Positions 12,946-26,000 of a stretch of DNA of 64,000 nucleotides are shown in pieces. How positions within the stretch are numbered: position 1 is the stretch's first letter; each line of letters opens with the position of its first letter. The position numbers and the translations under genes are program-made. Source of the DNA: Lampris incognitus (taxonomy: Eukaryota > Chordata > Actinopteri > Lampriformes > Lampridae); the NCBI RefSeq assembly GCF_029633865.1, contig NC_079212.1, positions 68,315,477-68,379,476 of the forward strand. The letters are read 5' to 3'. The notes beneath the pieces are model-generated. The model saw only the letters and a program-made list of their open reading frames with translations. It was not told the origin of the DNA and did not search any database.

Positions 12946-15900
12946 TGTGTGTGATGGAGAGAGAGAATTTACACATCGGTGCATGTTGGTGTGTGCCTGT
13001 GGTTATAATTCTGCTTGTGCTCACGCTGCTATATCAACTCCCAAGTGTAGAAACACCCCAGTAATAGAAGAGACAACAGTTGTCCGTCTTCTGGCAGGTT
13101 GCTCACATCAAGTCAATAGTTACAACAACAACACATATTTATTGAATAAAGGCTATAAGATGACTAGTTGCATAAAGGCAAAACTGCAGTGAGATTAGTG
13201 TACAGCTGCAACGTGCACAGATAAGTAGACTCACTAGCTCTTGGCTAACGGGTCGGACCCTTTGGTCGACTGGTTCACGTAGTCGCCCGTGGTGCGGGAG
13301 ATCCAGGTTCACGTCCTGGTGTAGCAGGCCAGATTAACCCCTGCCAAACTATAGCCAGGTATAGTCTGGCCTAGCCTAAAATATACCCCGGGGTATAAAA
13401 TAGCCTCGGCTTGTTTATACCCGGGGTATATTTTGGGCTGTGCCAGACTATACCCCCCCCCCCGTTAATGCATAGAAATGTCCTTCAGATTGGTAGATCA
13501 AGGTTATGAAGGTTCCTAGTGAACATATATGTATGTGTTAAAAAACAAGTTTTTGCTGTCATTTCTGATGTTTTTAAGCTAAAATATTTATTAGCTTAGC
13601 TAAAAGGACTAAAAACAGTTGCTAGTTAGCCAAAAGCTAATAGGCGAGGAAGGTGATAGAGATTTGAAAGTTTACATGTACATAGTACACCTCTGCTTGA
13701 TCATGCACCTCAATACTCATGGAACCGCACCATTAGCTGGTGCTACAGTGAATACTTGAATTTTATATTTTTAGTAACTATAGATAGGAATGGCCAAGTG
13801 ACATTTTGCCCCATTAACTTTTATACGTGTAATAAAATAATTACAGTGATAAAATATGTTTTTGTAGGGATAACAAACAGAAGGAAGAAAATAAAGAAGG
13901 AAGGACAAGGGGAAGTGTGAAGTTTTGGATGCCTACATGTGTATTATTTAATTTTATTCTTTTTTTTTTTTAACAAAAATCCACCATGGATGATAACCTG
14001 TACAACCAGATTTTGGACTTCTACACCAGCTCTGACTGAAAGTATCCTCAGCATATCTATGACCTGGATCCTGCCAAGCGCGTGAATGCAAAGTCTCAGT
14101 TTCGTCAAACAGCAGAGCCATGCCGTGCTGACGGTGGAACTCTCTTCCATGGAGATAAGGAGGCTCTTTTCAAAACCTGTGTGCTGAACATTCTGAAGGC
14201 CTGTAATGACAATCCAGCTACAGGAGGACACTTTGCCAAAGATAAAACCTTCAGTAAAATATCTCAGCGATATTACTGGAGAGGCGTGGAGAATGATGTC
14301 CAAGAATACGTGTAGGCATGTCCGAAGTGTTTCGTCAATAATCCCAAAGTCAGCGAAGAAGCTCCGTCACTCAACCCCATACCTGTACCTGTCAGGATCT
14401 GGAGTCTGGTTGGGATTGATATTATCGGCCCTCTTCAAGAAACTACAAGTGGTACATCATCGCCATAACTGACCATTACTCTAAGTGCTCTGAAGCCACA
14501 GCTATCCTAGACGAGAGCCCAAAGTCAGTGGCAGAGTTCTTTTACTCTGTTGTATGTTGACGAGGCTGCATGGACACCCTTATCAGTGAGGACGGTCGTG
14601 AATTTGTAAACAAAGTTATTGACTTGCTTATGGACTGTTTCCAGACAGATCACGACATAGTCTCTGCATGCCACCCACAGTCAAACGGCCAAAGGAAACG
14701 TGACAACAGGACACTCAAGGCTGCATTGAATATAAGCTCGTCAGTGACTAGGGATGGGTATCGTTAGGATTTTATCGATACTACTACTCTTATCGGTACT
14801 GCTTATCGGTTCGGTACTTTATCGATACTCTTATCAGTTCTTTTGGATTATTATACAAGAAAAAAGACACTTAAGAACAGAATCGACATTGCTTTATTAT
14901 TCTATTATATAACTTTATATAAATATAAACAAATATTATTTATTCAGCAGCAACAGCAGCAGCAATGTTTTAAATGCGTCTGAATTATAGACTTTATAAT
15001 CAACATTCAACAACCCAGCCACTGAGGATGCACAAGCCAGTGCATCCTTAGTGCCGGTCCCAAGCCCGGACAAATGGGGAGGGTTGCGTCAGGAAGGGCA
15101 TCTGGCGTAAAATCTTTGCCAAATCAAATATGCGGATCATAAATAAGACTTACATACCGGATCGGTCGATACCCGGGTTACCAACGACCGCCACCGGTAC
15201 TGTTAACCAGCAGGGTGTCGGTGGAAACTATGCTACTGTTGGGCGAAGGAGAAGGAGAGGGGGAAAGCATGTCCAGAGGCAGCTAGAGAGGAGGAAGGGT
15301 AGGCATGTGGAGGTGAGAGTTGGAACTTTGAATGTTGGCACTATGACTGGTAAAGGGAGAGAGCTGGCTGACATGATGGAAAGAAGAAAGGTAGGCATAC
15401 TGTGTGTGCAAGTTACCAGATGGAAGGGGAGTAAGGCCAGGAGTATCGGAGGTGGGTTCAAACTCTTCTACCATGGTGTGAATGGGAGGAGAAATGGGGT
15501 AGGGGTAATTCTGAAGGAAGAGTATGTCAAGAGCATGCTGGAGGTGAAGAGAGTGTCAGACAGAGTGATGAGTATGAAGCTGGAAATTGAAGGTTTATTG
15601 CTGAATGTTATCAGCGCATATGCCCCGCAAGTTGGGTGTGAGATGGATGAAAAAGAAGAATTCTGGAATGAGTTGGACGACATGGTGGAGAGGGTACCCA
15701 AGGAGGAGAGAGTGGTGATTGGAGCGGACTTCAATGGACATGTTGGTGAAGGGAACAGAGGTGATGAGGAGGTGATGGGAAGGTATGGAGTCAAGAAGAG
15801 AAATGTGGAAGGACAGATGGTGGTCGATTTTGCGAAAAGGATGGAAATGGCTGTGGTGAATACATATTTCAAGAAGAGGGAGGAACACAGGGTGACGTAC

Positions 15901-18900
15901 AAGAGTGGAGGAAAGTGCACACAGGTGGACTATATCTTATGTAGAAGGCGCCATCTAAAAGGGATTGGAGATTGCAAGGTGGTGACAGGGGAGAGCGTAG
16001 CTAGGCAGCATCGGATGGTGGTCTGTAGGATGACTTTGGAGACCAAGAAGAGGAAGCGAGTGAAGACACAGCCGAAGATCAAATGGTGGAAGTTGAAGAA
16101 GGAAGACTGTTGTGTGGAGTTCAGGCAGGAGTTAAGACAGGCACTGGGTGGTAGTGAAGAGTTGCCAGATGGCTGGAAAACCACTGCAGAAATAGTTAGG
16201 GAGACAGCTAGGAAGGTACTTGGTGTGTCATCAGGACAGAGGAAGGAAGACAAGGAGACTTGGTGGTGGAATGAGGAAGTACAGCAAATTATACAGAGGA
16301 AAAGGTTGGCAAAGAAGAAGTGGGATAGTCAGAGAGATGAAGAAAGTAGACAGGAGTACAAGGAGATGCAGCGTAAAGCAAAGAGAGAGGTGGCAAAGGC
16401 AAAGGAAAAGGCGTATGGTGAGTTGTATGACAGATTAGACACTAAGGAAGGAGAAAAGGACTTGCACCGATTGGCTAGACAGAGGGACCAAGCTGCAAAG
16501 GATGTGCAGCAAGTTAGGGCAATCAAGGATAGAGATGGAAATGTGCTGACAAGTGAGGAGAGTGTGCTAAGAAGGTGGAAGGAATACTTTGAGGGGCTGA
16601 TGAATGAAGAAAATGAGAGAGAGAGAAGGTTGGATGATGTAGGGATAGTGAATAAGGAAGTTCAGCGGATTAGCAAGGAGGAAGTGAGGGCAGCTATGAA
16701 GAGGATGAAGAATGGAAAGGCAGTTGGTCCTGATGACATACCGGTGGAGGCATGGAGATGTTTAGGAGAGATGGCAGTGGAGTTTTTAACTAGATTGTTT
16801 AACACAATCCTGGAAAGTGAGAGGATGCCTGAGGAGTGGAGAAGAAGCATACTGGTACCGATTTTCAAGAACAAGGGCGATGTGCAGAACTATAACAACT
16901 ACAGAAGTATAAAGTTGATCAGCCACAGCATGAAGATTTGGGAAAGAGTAATAGAAGCTAGGCTAAGAGGAGAGGTGACGATCAGCGAGCAGCAGTATGG
17001 TTTCATGCCACGAAAGAGCACCACAGATGCGATGTTTGCTTTGAGAATGTTGATTGAGAAGTATAGAGAAGGCCAGAAAGAGTTGCATTGTGTCTTTGTA
17101 GATTTAGAGAAAGCTTATGACAGAGTGCCGAGAGAGGAGGTGTGGTATTATATGAGGAAGTCAGGAGTTGCAGAGAAGTATGTAGGAGTGGTGCAGGATA
17201 CGTATGAGGGAAGTGTGACAATGGTGAGGTGTGCGGTTGGAATGACAGATGGGTTCAAGGTGGAGGTGGGATTACATCAAGGATCGGCTCTTAGCCCTTT
17301 CTTGTTTGCAATGGTGATGGACAGGTTGACGGACAAGATCAGGCAGGAGTCTCCATGGACGATGATGTTCGCGGATGACATTGTGATCTGTAGCGAGAGT
17401 AGGGTGCAGGTTGAGGAGAGCCTGGAGAGGTGGAGGTATGCACTGGAGAGAAGAGGAATGAAAGTCAGTAGGAGCAAGACGGAATACCTATGCGTGAATG
17501 AGAGAGAGGACAGTGGAATGGTCAGGATGCAAGGAGTGAAGGTGACAAAGGCATTTGAGTTTAAATACTTGGGGTCAACTGTCCAAAGTAACGGGGAGTG
17601 CAGTAGAGAGGTGAAAAAGAGAGTGCAGGCAGGTTGGAGTGGGTGGAGAAGTGTGTCAGGAGTGATTTGCGACAGAAGGGTATCAGCAAGAGTTAAAGGG
17701 AAAGTTTACAAGATGGTTGTGAGACCAGCTATGTTATATGGTTTGGAGACAGTGGCGCTGACGAAAAGACAGGAGGCGGAGCTGGAGGTGGCAGAGTTGA
17801 AGATGCTAAGATTTTCACTGGGAGTAACGAAGAAGGACAGGATTAGGAACGATTATATTAGAGGGACCGCTCAGGTTGGACGGTTTGGGGACAAAGCAAG
17901 AGAGGCAAGATTGAGATGGCTTGGACATGTGTGGAGGAGAGATGCCGAGTATATTGGGAGAAGGATGCTGAATATGGAGCTGCCAGGGAAGAGGAGAAGA
18001 GGAAGGCCAAAGAGGAGGTTTATGGATGTGGTGAGGGAAGACATGCAGGTGGCTGGTGTGACAGAGGAAGACGCAGAAGACAAGAAGAAATGGAAACGGA
18101 TGATCCGCTGTGGCGACCCCTAACGGGAGCAGCCGAAAGTAGTAGTAGTAGTAGTAGATAATCAACATTCAACAACAACAAATAAGATAAAAAATAAAAG
18201 TAGATAAAGATAAAGAAAAAAAACATGTATATTAAAAATAAATTTTTACAGCAAAAGGCTAAAGGAAGTTCAAACAAACAAGAACCTAGAACATTATCCT
18301 AACAGTTCTTCTGCAGAAAAATCAACATATCTGCCTTCTCCGGCAGGAGTAGTGATCTCTCCTGACTTATAGTGTGCCCGGCTATTAGCCTAACTAACTC
18401 CGTATCTATGGCTTATATATTTGTAGCTAAACAATTAGCTAAGCAATTATATTTTATTTATTGGCCTATTCGTAATAATTCGTTATTAGCCTAGCTAGCT
18501 CTGTATCTATGGCTCATACGGCTTACCTGCAGGGGACGTTGATGGAACACTACGAGCAAAGCAGTGGGAAAACTCCGCATTTCTGCAGATTAATACCATG
18601 TTTCGACAAACGATGTTTCGACAGATTGCTTGTATTGCCACCCTTACTGGCAAATGACTTGTTGCACTTGTGGCAACGAGCGTTGTTGTCATCGACTTTT
18701 GAAAAATATACCCAAACTTTTGAACGTTTAGTTCTCTCTGCCATGATGAGCACTTGAGCAGAGCTGTCTGTGCGTGTGTCAGCGAGTGTGTGGAGCACAG
18801 CACAGCCCCGCCCCTCGCGCAGTAAGAGAGAGACAGAGAGATGGAGAAAACGGCGAACAAGATTATGTTCGCGACGTTTAAATTCCTCGAAAAACACAAT

Positions 18901-21900
18901 TGCCACAATATAAATCTCACTCCATGATTTCTCGAGTACCTACCGAGTACCGATAGCAGAACCGAAAACGTCGGATCTTAAAAATGCTCCGGTTTTTACT
19001 AATTTAGAACCGGTTCCCGTTTAGAACCGGGTTTCGGGGGGCATCCCTATCAGTGACCAAGCCAATGATTGGATCAATACATTCCAGGCATTTTGTTTGC
19101 TTATCATACATCTATCCATGCCTCAAAAAAGTGCATCCCCTTCGTAGTGATGTACGACCTCACTGCCAAGCTGCCCATCGACCTAAAGTCTGCCGACAAG
19201 AGTGATGAAGTACCACTTCCAGACTCAGCAAGCCCTGATGTTCTGTTGACACATCACGCCATTTGTAAAGACTTCTGTTTCACAGTCTCCAGCAACATCG
19301 CTAGTGCACAGTCTCGTCAGAAGGAGAATTATGATCGTCGCCATGAAAGCAAAAAAGATATCATTACAGGGTCCATAGTCTACATCAAAAACAGTCGACA
19401 TATCCACAGGATGGGATCCATGCTGTGGCCTCACTGGGCTGGTCCATGTACTGTTGTTGAGTCACTCAGCAAAGGCCATGTCAAGCTAAAAAATGTAAAA
19501 AAAAAACCTTCTTCTCGCTTAATCACTAAGATTTGCAGTCAAGCAGGGGAAATGGTAATGGACCACATAGAAATTAACAAAATTTTAAAGCAATATTACA
19601 GTAAGTTATATGGTTCTGAATGTGATGGAAATCGTCCACAACTTGACTCCTTCCTGGAGAGCCTAACCTTCCCCTCAGTCTCGTTCCTACAAAACCGCTC
19701 ACTGGGTGGTGAGATTTCTGAGACAGAAATTCTAGAAGCTATTAAATCCTTATAAAATAATAAGACACCTGGACCAGATGGCTTCACCTCTGAATTGTAC
19801 AAAAAAATTTGCTTCCAACTTGTCCCCCTGCTCAAGTCATGTTTAATGAATCTGTCAGTGGGGTGCCAAACCCTACGACAAGCGTTGGTAACACTTCTGC
19901 CAAAAAAGGATAAAGACTCACTTCAGTGCGCTTCATACTGTCCGATTTCCTTATTAAATGTAGATTGTAAGATACTAGCTGAAATTCTAGCATCTAGATT
20001 AGAGAAGATTTTGCCTCAGATTATATCGCCAGACCAAACGAGTTTCATTTTAAATAGGCATCCCAGCTCAAACTTCAGAAAATTACTAAATATTATGTAC
20101 TCCCCTCCGAGCCGCTCCCCTGAAAAAGCTTTTAATTGGGTTGAATGGCAATATTTGTTTTCAACCCTAAATAAATTTGGATTTGACGATACCTTCATCT
20201 TTTGGATTCAACTACTTTACTCTCTTCCTTTGGCCAGTGTGATCACCAATTTATAACAATCTAGATACTCGGCAGGGGTATTCATTAGGGCTGCCCTTTG
20301 TCGCCCCTTCTTATTGCTATCACCATTGATCCCTTAGCTATCACTCTTAGACAGTCTAGGGAGTTTTTGGGGGTAGAACGCGCGGGCATAACATATAAAC
20401 CGTCTTTGTATGGAGATGATATTCTGTTGTATATTTCGAACCCCTTAACTTCAGTTCCTCCCATTATTGGTATTTTGACTTAAGTTTGGAAAAGTTTCAG
20501 GATACAAATTCAGTTTTCAGAAAAGTGAAATGTTCCTCCTTAATCAGGCAGCTACCCTATCTCACATTTCCCATTCAAGATAGTCAAAAACGGCTTTAAC
20601 TATTTTGGAGTTGAAATCACACGCATTTTCTCAACTCTTTTCACCAAGAATTTTGGCCTTTTATTTGAAAAATGTAAACAAATTATGGCTGGATGGATGA
20701 AGCTCCCCCTGTCCATAGTTGGACGAGTCAGTCTTATTAAAATTATTATATCACCAACATTTATTTACCTACTCCAAAATATCCCCATTCTGATCAAGAA
20801 GTCCTTTTTTTAATTAATTAGAGTACAACTTCATTTATCTGGAGCAGTAAACCACATATAATTAAAAGAAGCACGCTGCAGAGACCTAAAAAGCTTGCTG
20901 ACCTTGCTCTACCTAATTTCATTTATTATTATTGGGCTTGTAATATCAAGAAGATATTATCCTGGATGGGGGAGTGTGTGACAGACAGCTGTGAGGCCTT
21001 CATACAAATAGACCACGCTTCCAGCCCATTTCATTTACACTCCTTAATTTGTGCCTCCTCATCCCCTCCTCAAAGCCAATTTACTTCCAACCCAAGAGTG
21101 TGCCATTCAGTTAGAATTTGGTCACAATTTAGGAGACATTTTAAGTTGCATATGACATCAGTACTTTCCCCTATCCAAAATAATTACAACTTCCTGCCCT
21201 GTCTCTCTGATTCTACCGTTGGAGTTTGGTTCTCAAAGGGAATCAAGTCACTTTCTAATTTATACGTTGATGGAAGATTCGGTTGATTTACACAACTTTC
21301 CCAAAAGTACGATCTGTCAAAATCTCACTTTTTCAGATATCTACAAATGTGACACTTTCCTCAAAAAAACGTTACTTATTTTCCAAATTTGCCAACAAAC
21401 AATACAATCAATCACATTCTTTCTTTATTCCCACACTGCAAAGGCTTAATATCAATTCTTTATGACGGAATAAGTAATATCTCCCCTCATCCATTGCGAT
21501 TTGTTCGGAGACTTTGGGAAGAGGACTTCAGAGGGCAAATTACTGATGATGACTGGGAGGCTGCACTTGGCCTAATACATACCTCCTCACCATGTGCAAG
21601 ACACAGCTTAATACAACTAAAGGTTGTTTTGAGAGCACATTTGACCAATGCTAGGCTGGCCAAAATCTTTCCTAATGCAGACCCTTCCTGCCTTCGCTGT
21701 AAGAGTCAACCAGCAGATCACACACACACATGTTCTGGTCATGCCCTAACCTTAACACATTTTGGACCGGTATTTTTAACGCCTATAGCAAGATGTCTCA
21801 AAAAGACATTCCTCCTAATCCCATATGTGCCCTGTCTGGTTTTGCACCAGAAACTTGTACCATTAAAGGTAAAGCACATGTAATCTGTGGCATTTACCTC

Positions 21901-23038
21901 CTTGTTTGCTAGACGTCTCATTCTTCTCTCATGGAAGCAACAAGCACCACCTATTTTTTCCAGGTGGATTAAAGACATTATGCAGTTTTTGAAACTTGAG
22001 AAAATCAGATACACCCATCAAGGCTCTATACAAAAGTTTACGATGATTTGGACCCCCTTTTTCGACTATTACAAGACCTTACAAATCCCACTCAGTAAAG
22101 GAGATTAGGGTTAGATTGAGGCAGCAGAGAACTTCCCCCCCTCTCCTCTTTTTTGTTGTCTGTTTATTTTAATTTTTCTATATGTATATGTGTATTATGA
22201 ATAATATGTATGGCAAGATATATGTACTAATCTATGTATATGGATTTGGTATAATGCATTTATGGTTATGTTCTTCCATATATATTCATGTGTCTGTGCA
22301 TAAAAATGTATTGTGAAAATTAATAAAAAAAATTGTTAAAGAGGAAAATGTGCAACTAGAGGGGAAAATAGGCTGGATTGTGTCTACTCTAATATCCACA
22401 AAGGATACAGAGCATCACCCCTCTCACATGTTGGACAGTCTGATAACATAGCACTATTCCTAACCCCAGTTTAAAGTCCGATTACTAAGAAACAGAAACC
22501 CATCCCTAGAACTGTTAAAGCCTGGCCAGAAGAAGCATCTCTACAACTGCAGGACTGTTTCCAATGTACCAACTGGCACCTGTTCTCTGATCAAGACGCG
22601 GAAGTGTACACCTCAACCGTACTCTTCTACATCAGGACCTGTGTTGAAAATGTCACCATTGACAAACGCATCCTAGTTTTCCCACACAGGAAACCATGAG
22701 TGACAAAGGAGGTCCAGATCCTTTAGAAGGACTGCAATGCAGGCTTCATATCTTCATACCCACCTATGGAACCCTCTCCCACAAGAAATTCACAACATTC
22801 ACTTTCAAATCCCATCTCAAAACGCACCTTTTCAAACTGGCATATTCAGTCTGAGCCACACTTCATTGAGTGTTGTGCAGATGATGATTTTGTACTTATC
22901 TGTTGTATTAACTTTTTACTATCTACCCTGCTTTGTTTTGATTTTATGCTGTCTGATACAGTGCTGCTTGTTTTTGTTTTTTTTACTGTGTTCTGTAAGG
23001 TGTCATTGAGTGCTCTGAAAGGCGCCCACAAATAAAAT

Positions 23039-23070
<32 letters not shown>

Positions 23071-26000
23071 CAAATTTCCTTTAACTTAATACCATAATAC
23101 AACATAATAACCAGGCCCATTCCTTGGGCTTAGGGTTAGAATTATTATTGTTATTATTATTATTATTATTATTATATCTGGTGACAGAACTGTACAGTGT
23201 TGTCATGCACAACATGAAGAAAGGCATCAAATGTGCTAAGACGGCATACAAGAAAAAGATCGAGAAGCACTTCACCAATAGGGATCCCCCCAGTGGTGGC
23301 TGGTGCTAACATTTTTTTTTTAATTTTCTATAGATTTTATCAGGTAGGCTACATTGTCCTTCTTAATAACTATGTGACTGTGTGGACATTAAAGCAGTTG
23401 TCAGGTGTGCTGTGCCAAGGTAAATTGTGCCCCCCCCCCAAAAAAAGAAATTGTTAGCACCAGCTGCCACTGGATCCAACATGTATGTGGCAAGGCATCC
23501 AGCACATTACCAACTCCAACTCCCACCTACAGACAACAACGCCTCGCTGGCAGAGGAACTTAACTGCTTCTTTGCCCACTTTGAGATGAAAGGGTCAGGC
23601 AATGTAGCTACACCCACATCAGCTACCACCAATCCAGACATAGGATGGATGACAAATTCTCAGCACTGTGAATGTAAGGAGGCCTGGTGGGCCCGATGAG
23701 ATTCCTGGAAGAGTGCTCAGAGACTGCGCCCATCAGCTTGCGGAGGTGCTTACCGACATATTCAACCTGTCATTATCCCAAGCTACTGAACCCGTCTGTC
23801 TGAGATCAGCTATAATCACAGCAGTGCCCAAACGGACCAACATCGGCTGTCTGAATGACTATAGACCACTGGAACACACACTCATCATAGCACAGGGCTT
23901 TGAAAGATTGGTTTTAAAGCACATCAAACACACCCTGCACCAGTATGCCTACAGAGCAAACAGATCCATGGAGGATGCCATTGCCATGGCTCTCCACACA
24001 GCACTGACCCACCTTGAACAGAAGGGGACGTATGTGGGGATGCTTTTTTATAGACTACAGCTCTGCATTCAACACTATTGTCCCCAGTAGGTTGGTCAAC
24101 AAACCTCTTGACCTGGGTCTCAGTAGCTCCCTGTGCACGTGGAACAAGGACTTTCTATCCAACCTGCCACAGACAGTCAGACTCAGTCCCCACATCTCCC
24201 CAATCCTGACCCTCAGCACCGGCGCACCACAATGCTGCGTGCTGCTGGGGTGCAGATCTCATTACAAATTTGGGGGGGGGGGCTGTGAAACCTTACCTAA
24301 GACTCCCAGTCTCTGTCCCTCTGTGTGTAGCTGCTAATGCCCTGCACAGATTGTTTAACTGTTGTCTAATGGCACAATTATTGAACATTTGCATTAGCCC
24401 TACGTTGTTTTTTATGAGGACTTTATCAACTCATATTTATAATATTACAGGGGTCTTGCCACTTACACAATGGCGTTTTGAGCCTACAAAATGTCCCAAC
24501 TTCCGCCTTTTTTTCTTTTCTCTACCATGTTTTGGTAAACCCTGACACAGCACGCAGGTTGATTATGGAAATAATTAATGTACTTTCTCTTATCTCTCAT
24601 ATCACATTAATGTAGGCTACTGGAGGCTATACCATTAGCATAAATTCACAGTAGCTAGCTTATGTGAACTGGAACACCTTACTGATGTTGATCTTTGCGA
24701 GGGATCTGGGTGGGATCCTGGACGACCAACTGTTGTTTGCTGCAAACGTTGCATCGGTTGCTCGCTCCTGCAGATTTCTCCTCTATAACATCAGGAGGAG
24801 TCACCCATTCCTCACCGACGAGATGGCACAGGTGCTCATCCAGGCTCTGGCCATCTCCCGGCTGGACTACGGCAACTCCCTCCTTGCTTGCGCCCCGACG
24901 TCGGCCATCAGATCTCTGGAGCTTGTTCAGAAAGCTGCAGCTCGTCTGGTGTTCAACCGCCCTAAGTTCTCCCACACAACTCCCCTTCTCATGTCCCTAC
25001 ACTGGCTCCCAGTAGCTGCTCGCATCCAGTTTGAGATTCTGGTGCTGGCCTACAGGGCAGTGAAAGGAACAGCTCCTTCCTATCTCCAGGCCATGGTCAA
25101 GCCCTACACCCCCGCCCAACCACTTCGCTCTGCTGCCTCGGGACTCCTGGTTGCCCCGTCGCTCAGAGGCCCCTGCTGCCGATCGACCCGGTCCCGGCTC
25201 TGTTCTGTCCTGGCCCCACAGTGGTGGACTGAACTCCCCACTGATGTCAGGACAGTGGAGTCGCTGCCCATCTTTCAGCAAAGGTTGAAAATTCACCTCT
25301 TTAAGAACTACTACCCTGTTACTTGCTCTTAGCACTTATTGTATTCACTCATTTAAAAAAAAACATCTCTTTCTTATGCTTTTACGTTAGCACTGCTTTT
25401 GCTCTTAGATGCTTGTTTAGTAGATGCACTTATTACCTCTGATGGCTAGTAGTTATCCAAGTTTTTCTTGCGCGAGTCACGTTATCAAGATGCTGGCTCT
25501 GGCTGGTCTGGCCTCCCGGGAGAATGCCGGTCACTTACATATATTTGAAAACCCAAAAACTACCCTAACCCTAACTGTTATTTAGCCACATATCAGACAG
25601 CAGAAACGACACAACTGCTCAGTAACCGTCTACCTCAGCTCTCTTCATTTTCCTCACTGCTTTTTTACATGTAATTTTCTTACTTCTCCCTTCTACTGCC
25701 CCCCCCCAGTGGGCGGCGGACTAACTACATATATAGACTAACCCTAACCGCCGTAGTTTTTGTGTTTTCAAATATATGCAAGTGACCGGCCTTCTCCCGG
25801 GAGGCCAGACCAGCCAGAGCCAGCATCTTGATAACGTGACTCGCGCAATTGGCCCATAGGAATGCATCGGATACAACTTCGTGGTACCGGACAAGACAAC
25901 TTCAGTGACGTCGTGTCCCCCGGCACGATTTCATAGATTAAATTTTGTGACTATGACACGAAATCTCGTGATACCCGGTTGTTTTAAGGACACTTAGGAA

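Larger units (their letters stand above)
14749..19049 (-). mobile_element. hAT-family DNA transposon, interrupted by an RTE LINE
   Basis: The ends are TAGGGATG and CATCCCTA, inverted. The flanking 8-bp duplication tcagtgac is exact at 14741-14748 and 19050-19057, which is diagnostic for hAT. Removing the RTE at 15015-18157 leaves about 1.16 kb. A BED zinc-finger frame lies on the minus strand at 18550-18744, so the element reads right to left. Most of the transposase, including the catalytic domain, is absent, so it is an internally deleted copy. Confidence 0.92.
22345..24250 (+). pseudogene. Rex1 LINE, interrupted by two insertions
   Basis: Motifs in order: [20 protein letters not shown] (about 22390), [16 protein letters not shown], then after an insert [20 protein letters not shown] (about 23215), [20 protein letters not shown] (about 23705), [26 protein letters not shown] and [16 protein letters not shown] (about 24045), [11 protein letters not shown]. 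These match Rex1 between endonuclease and the middle of the RT. The catalytic box is missing because unrelated sequence starts near 24250. Confidence 0.85.

Noticed and set aside
13255..13330. Functional tRNA gene
   Set aside because: No clean acceptor stem; the repeated partner at 52112 shows it is part of a dispersed element.
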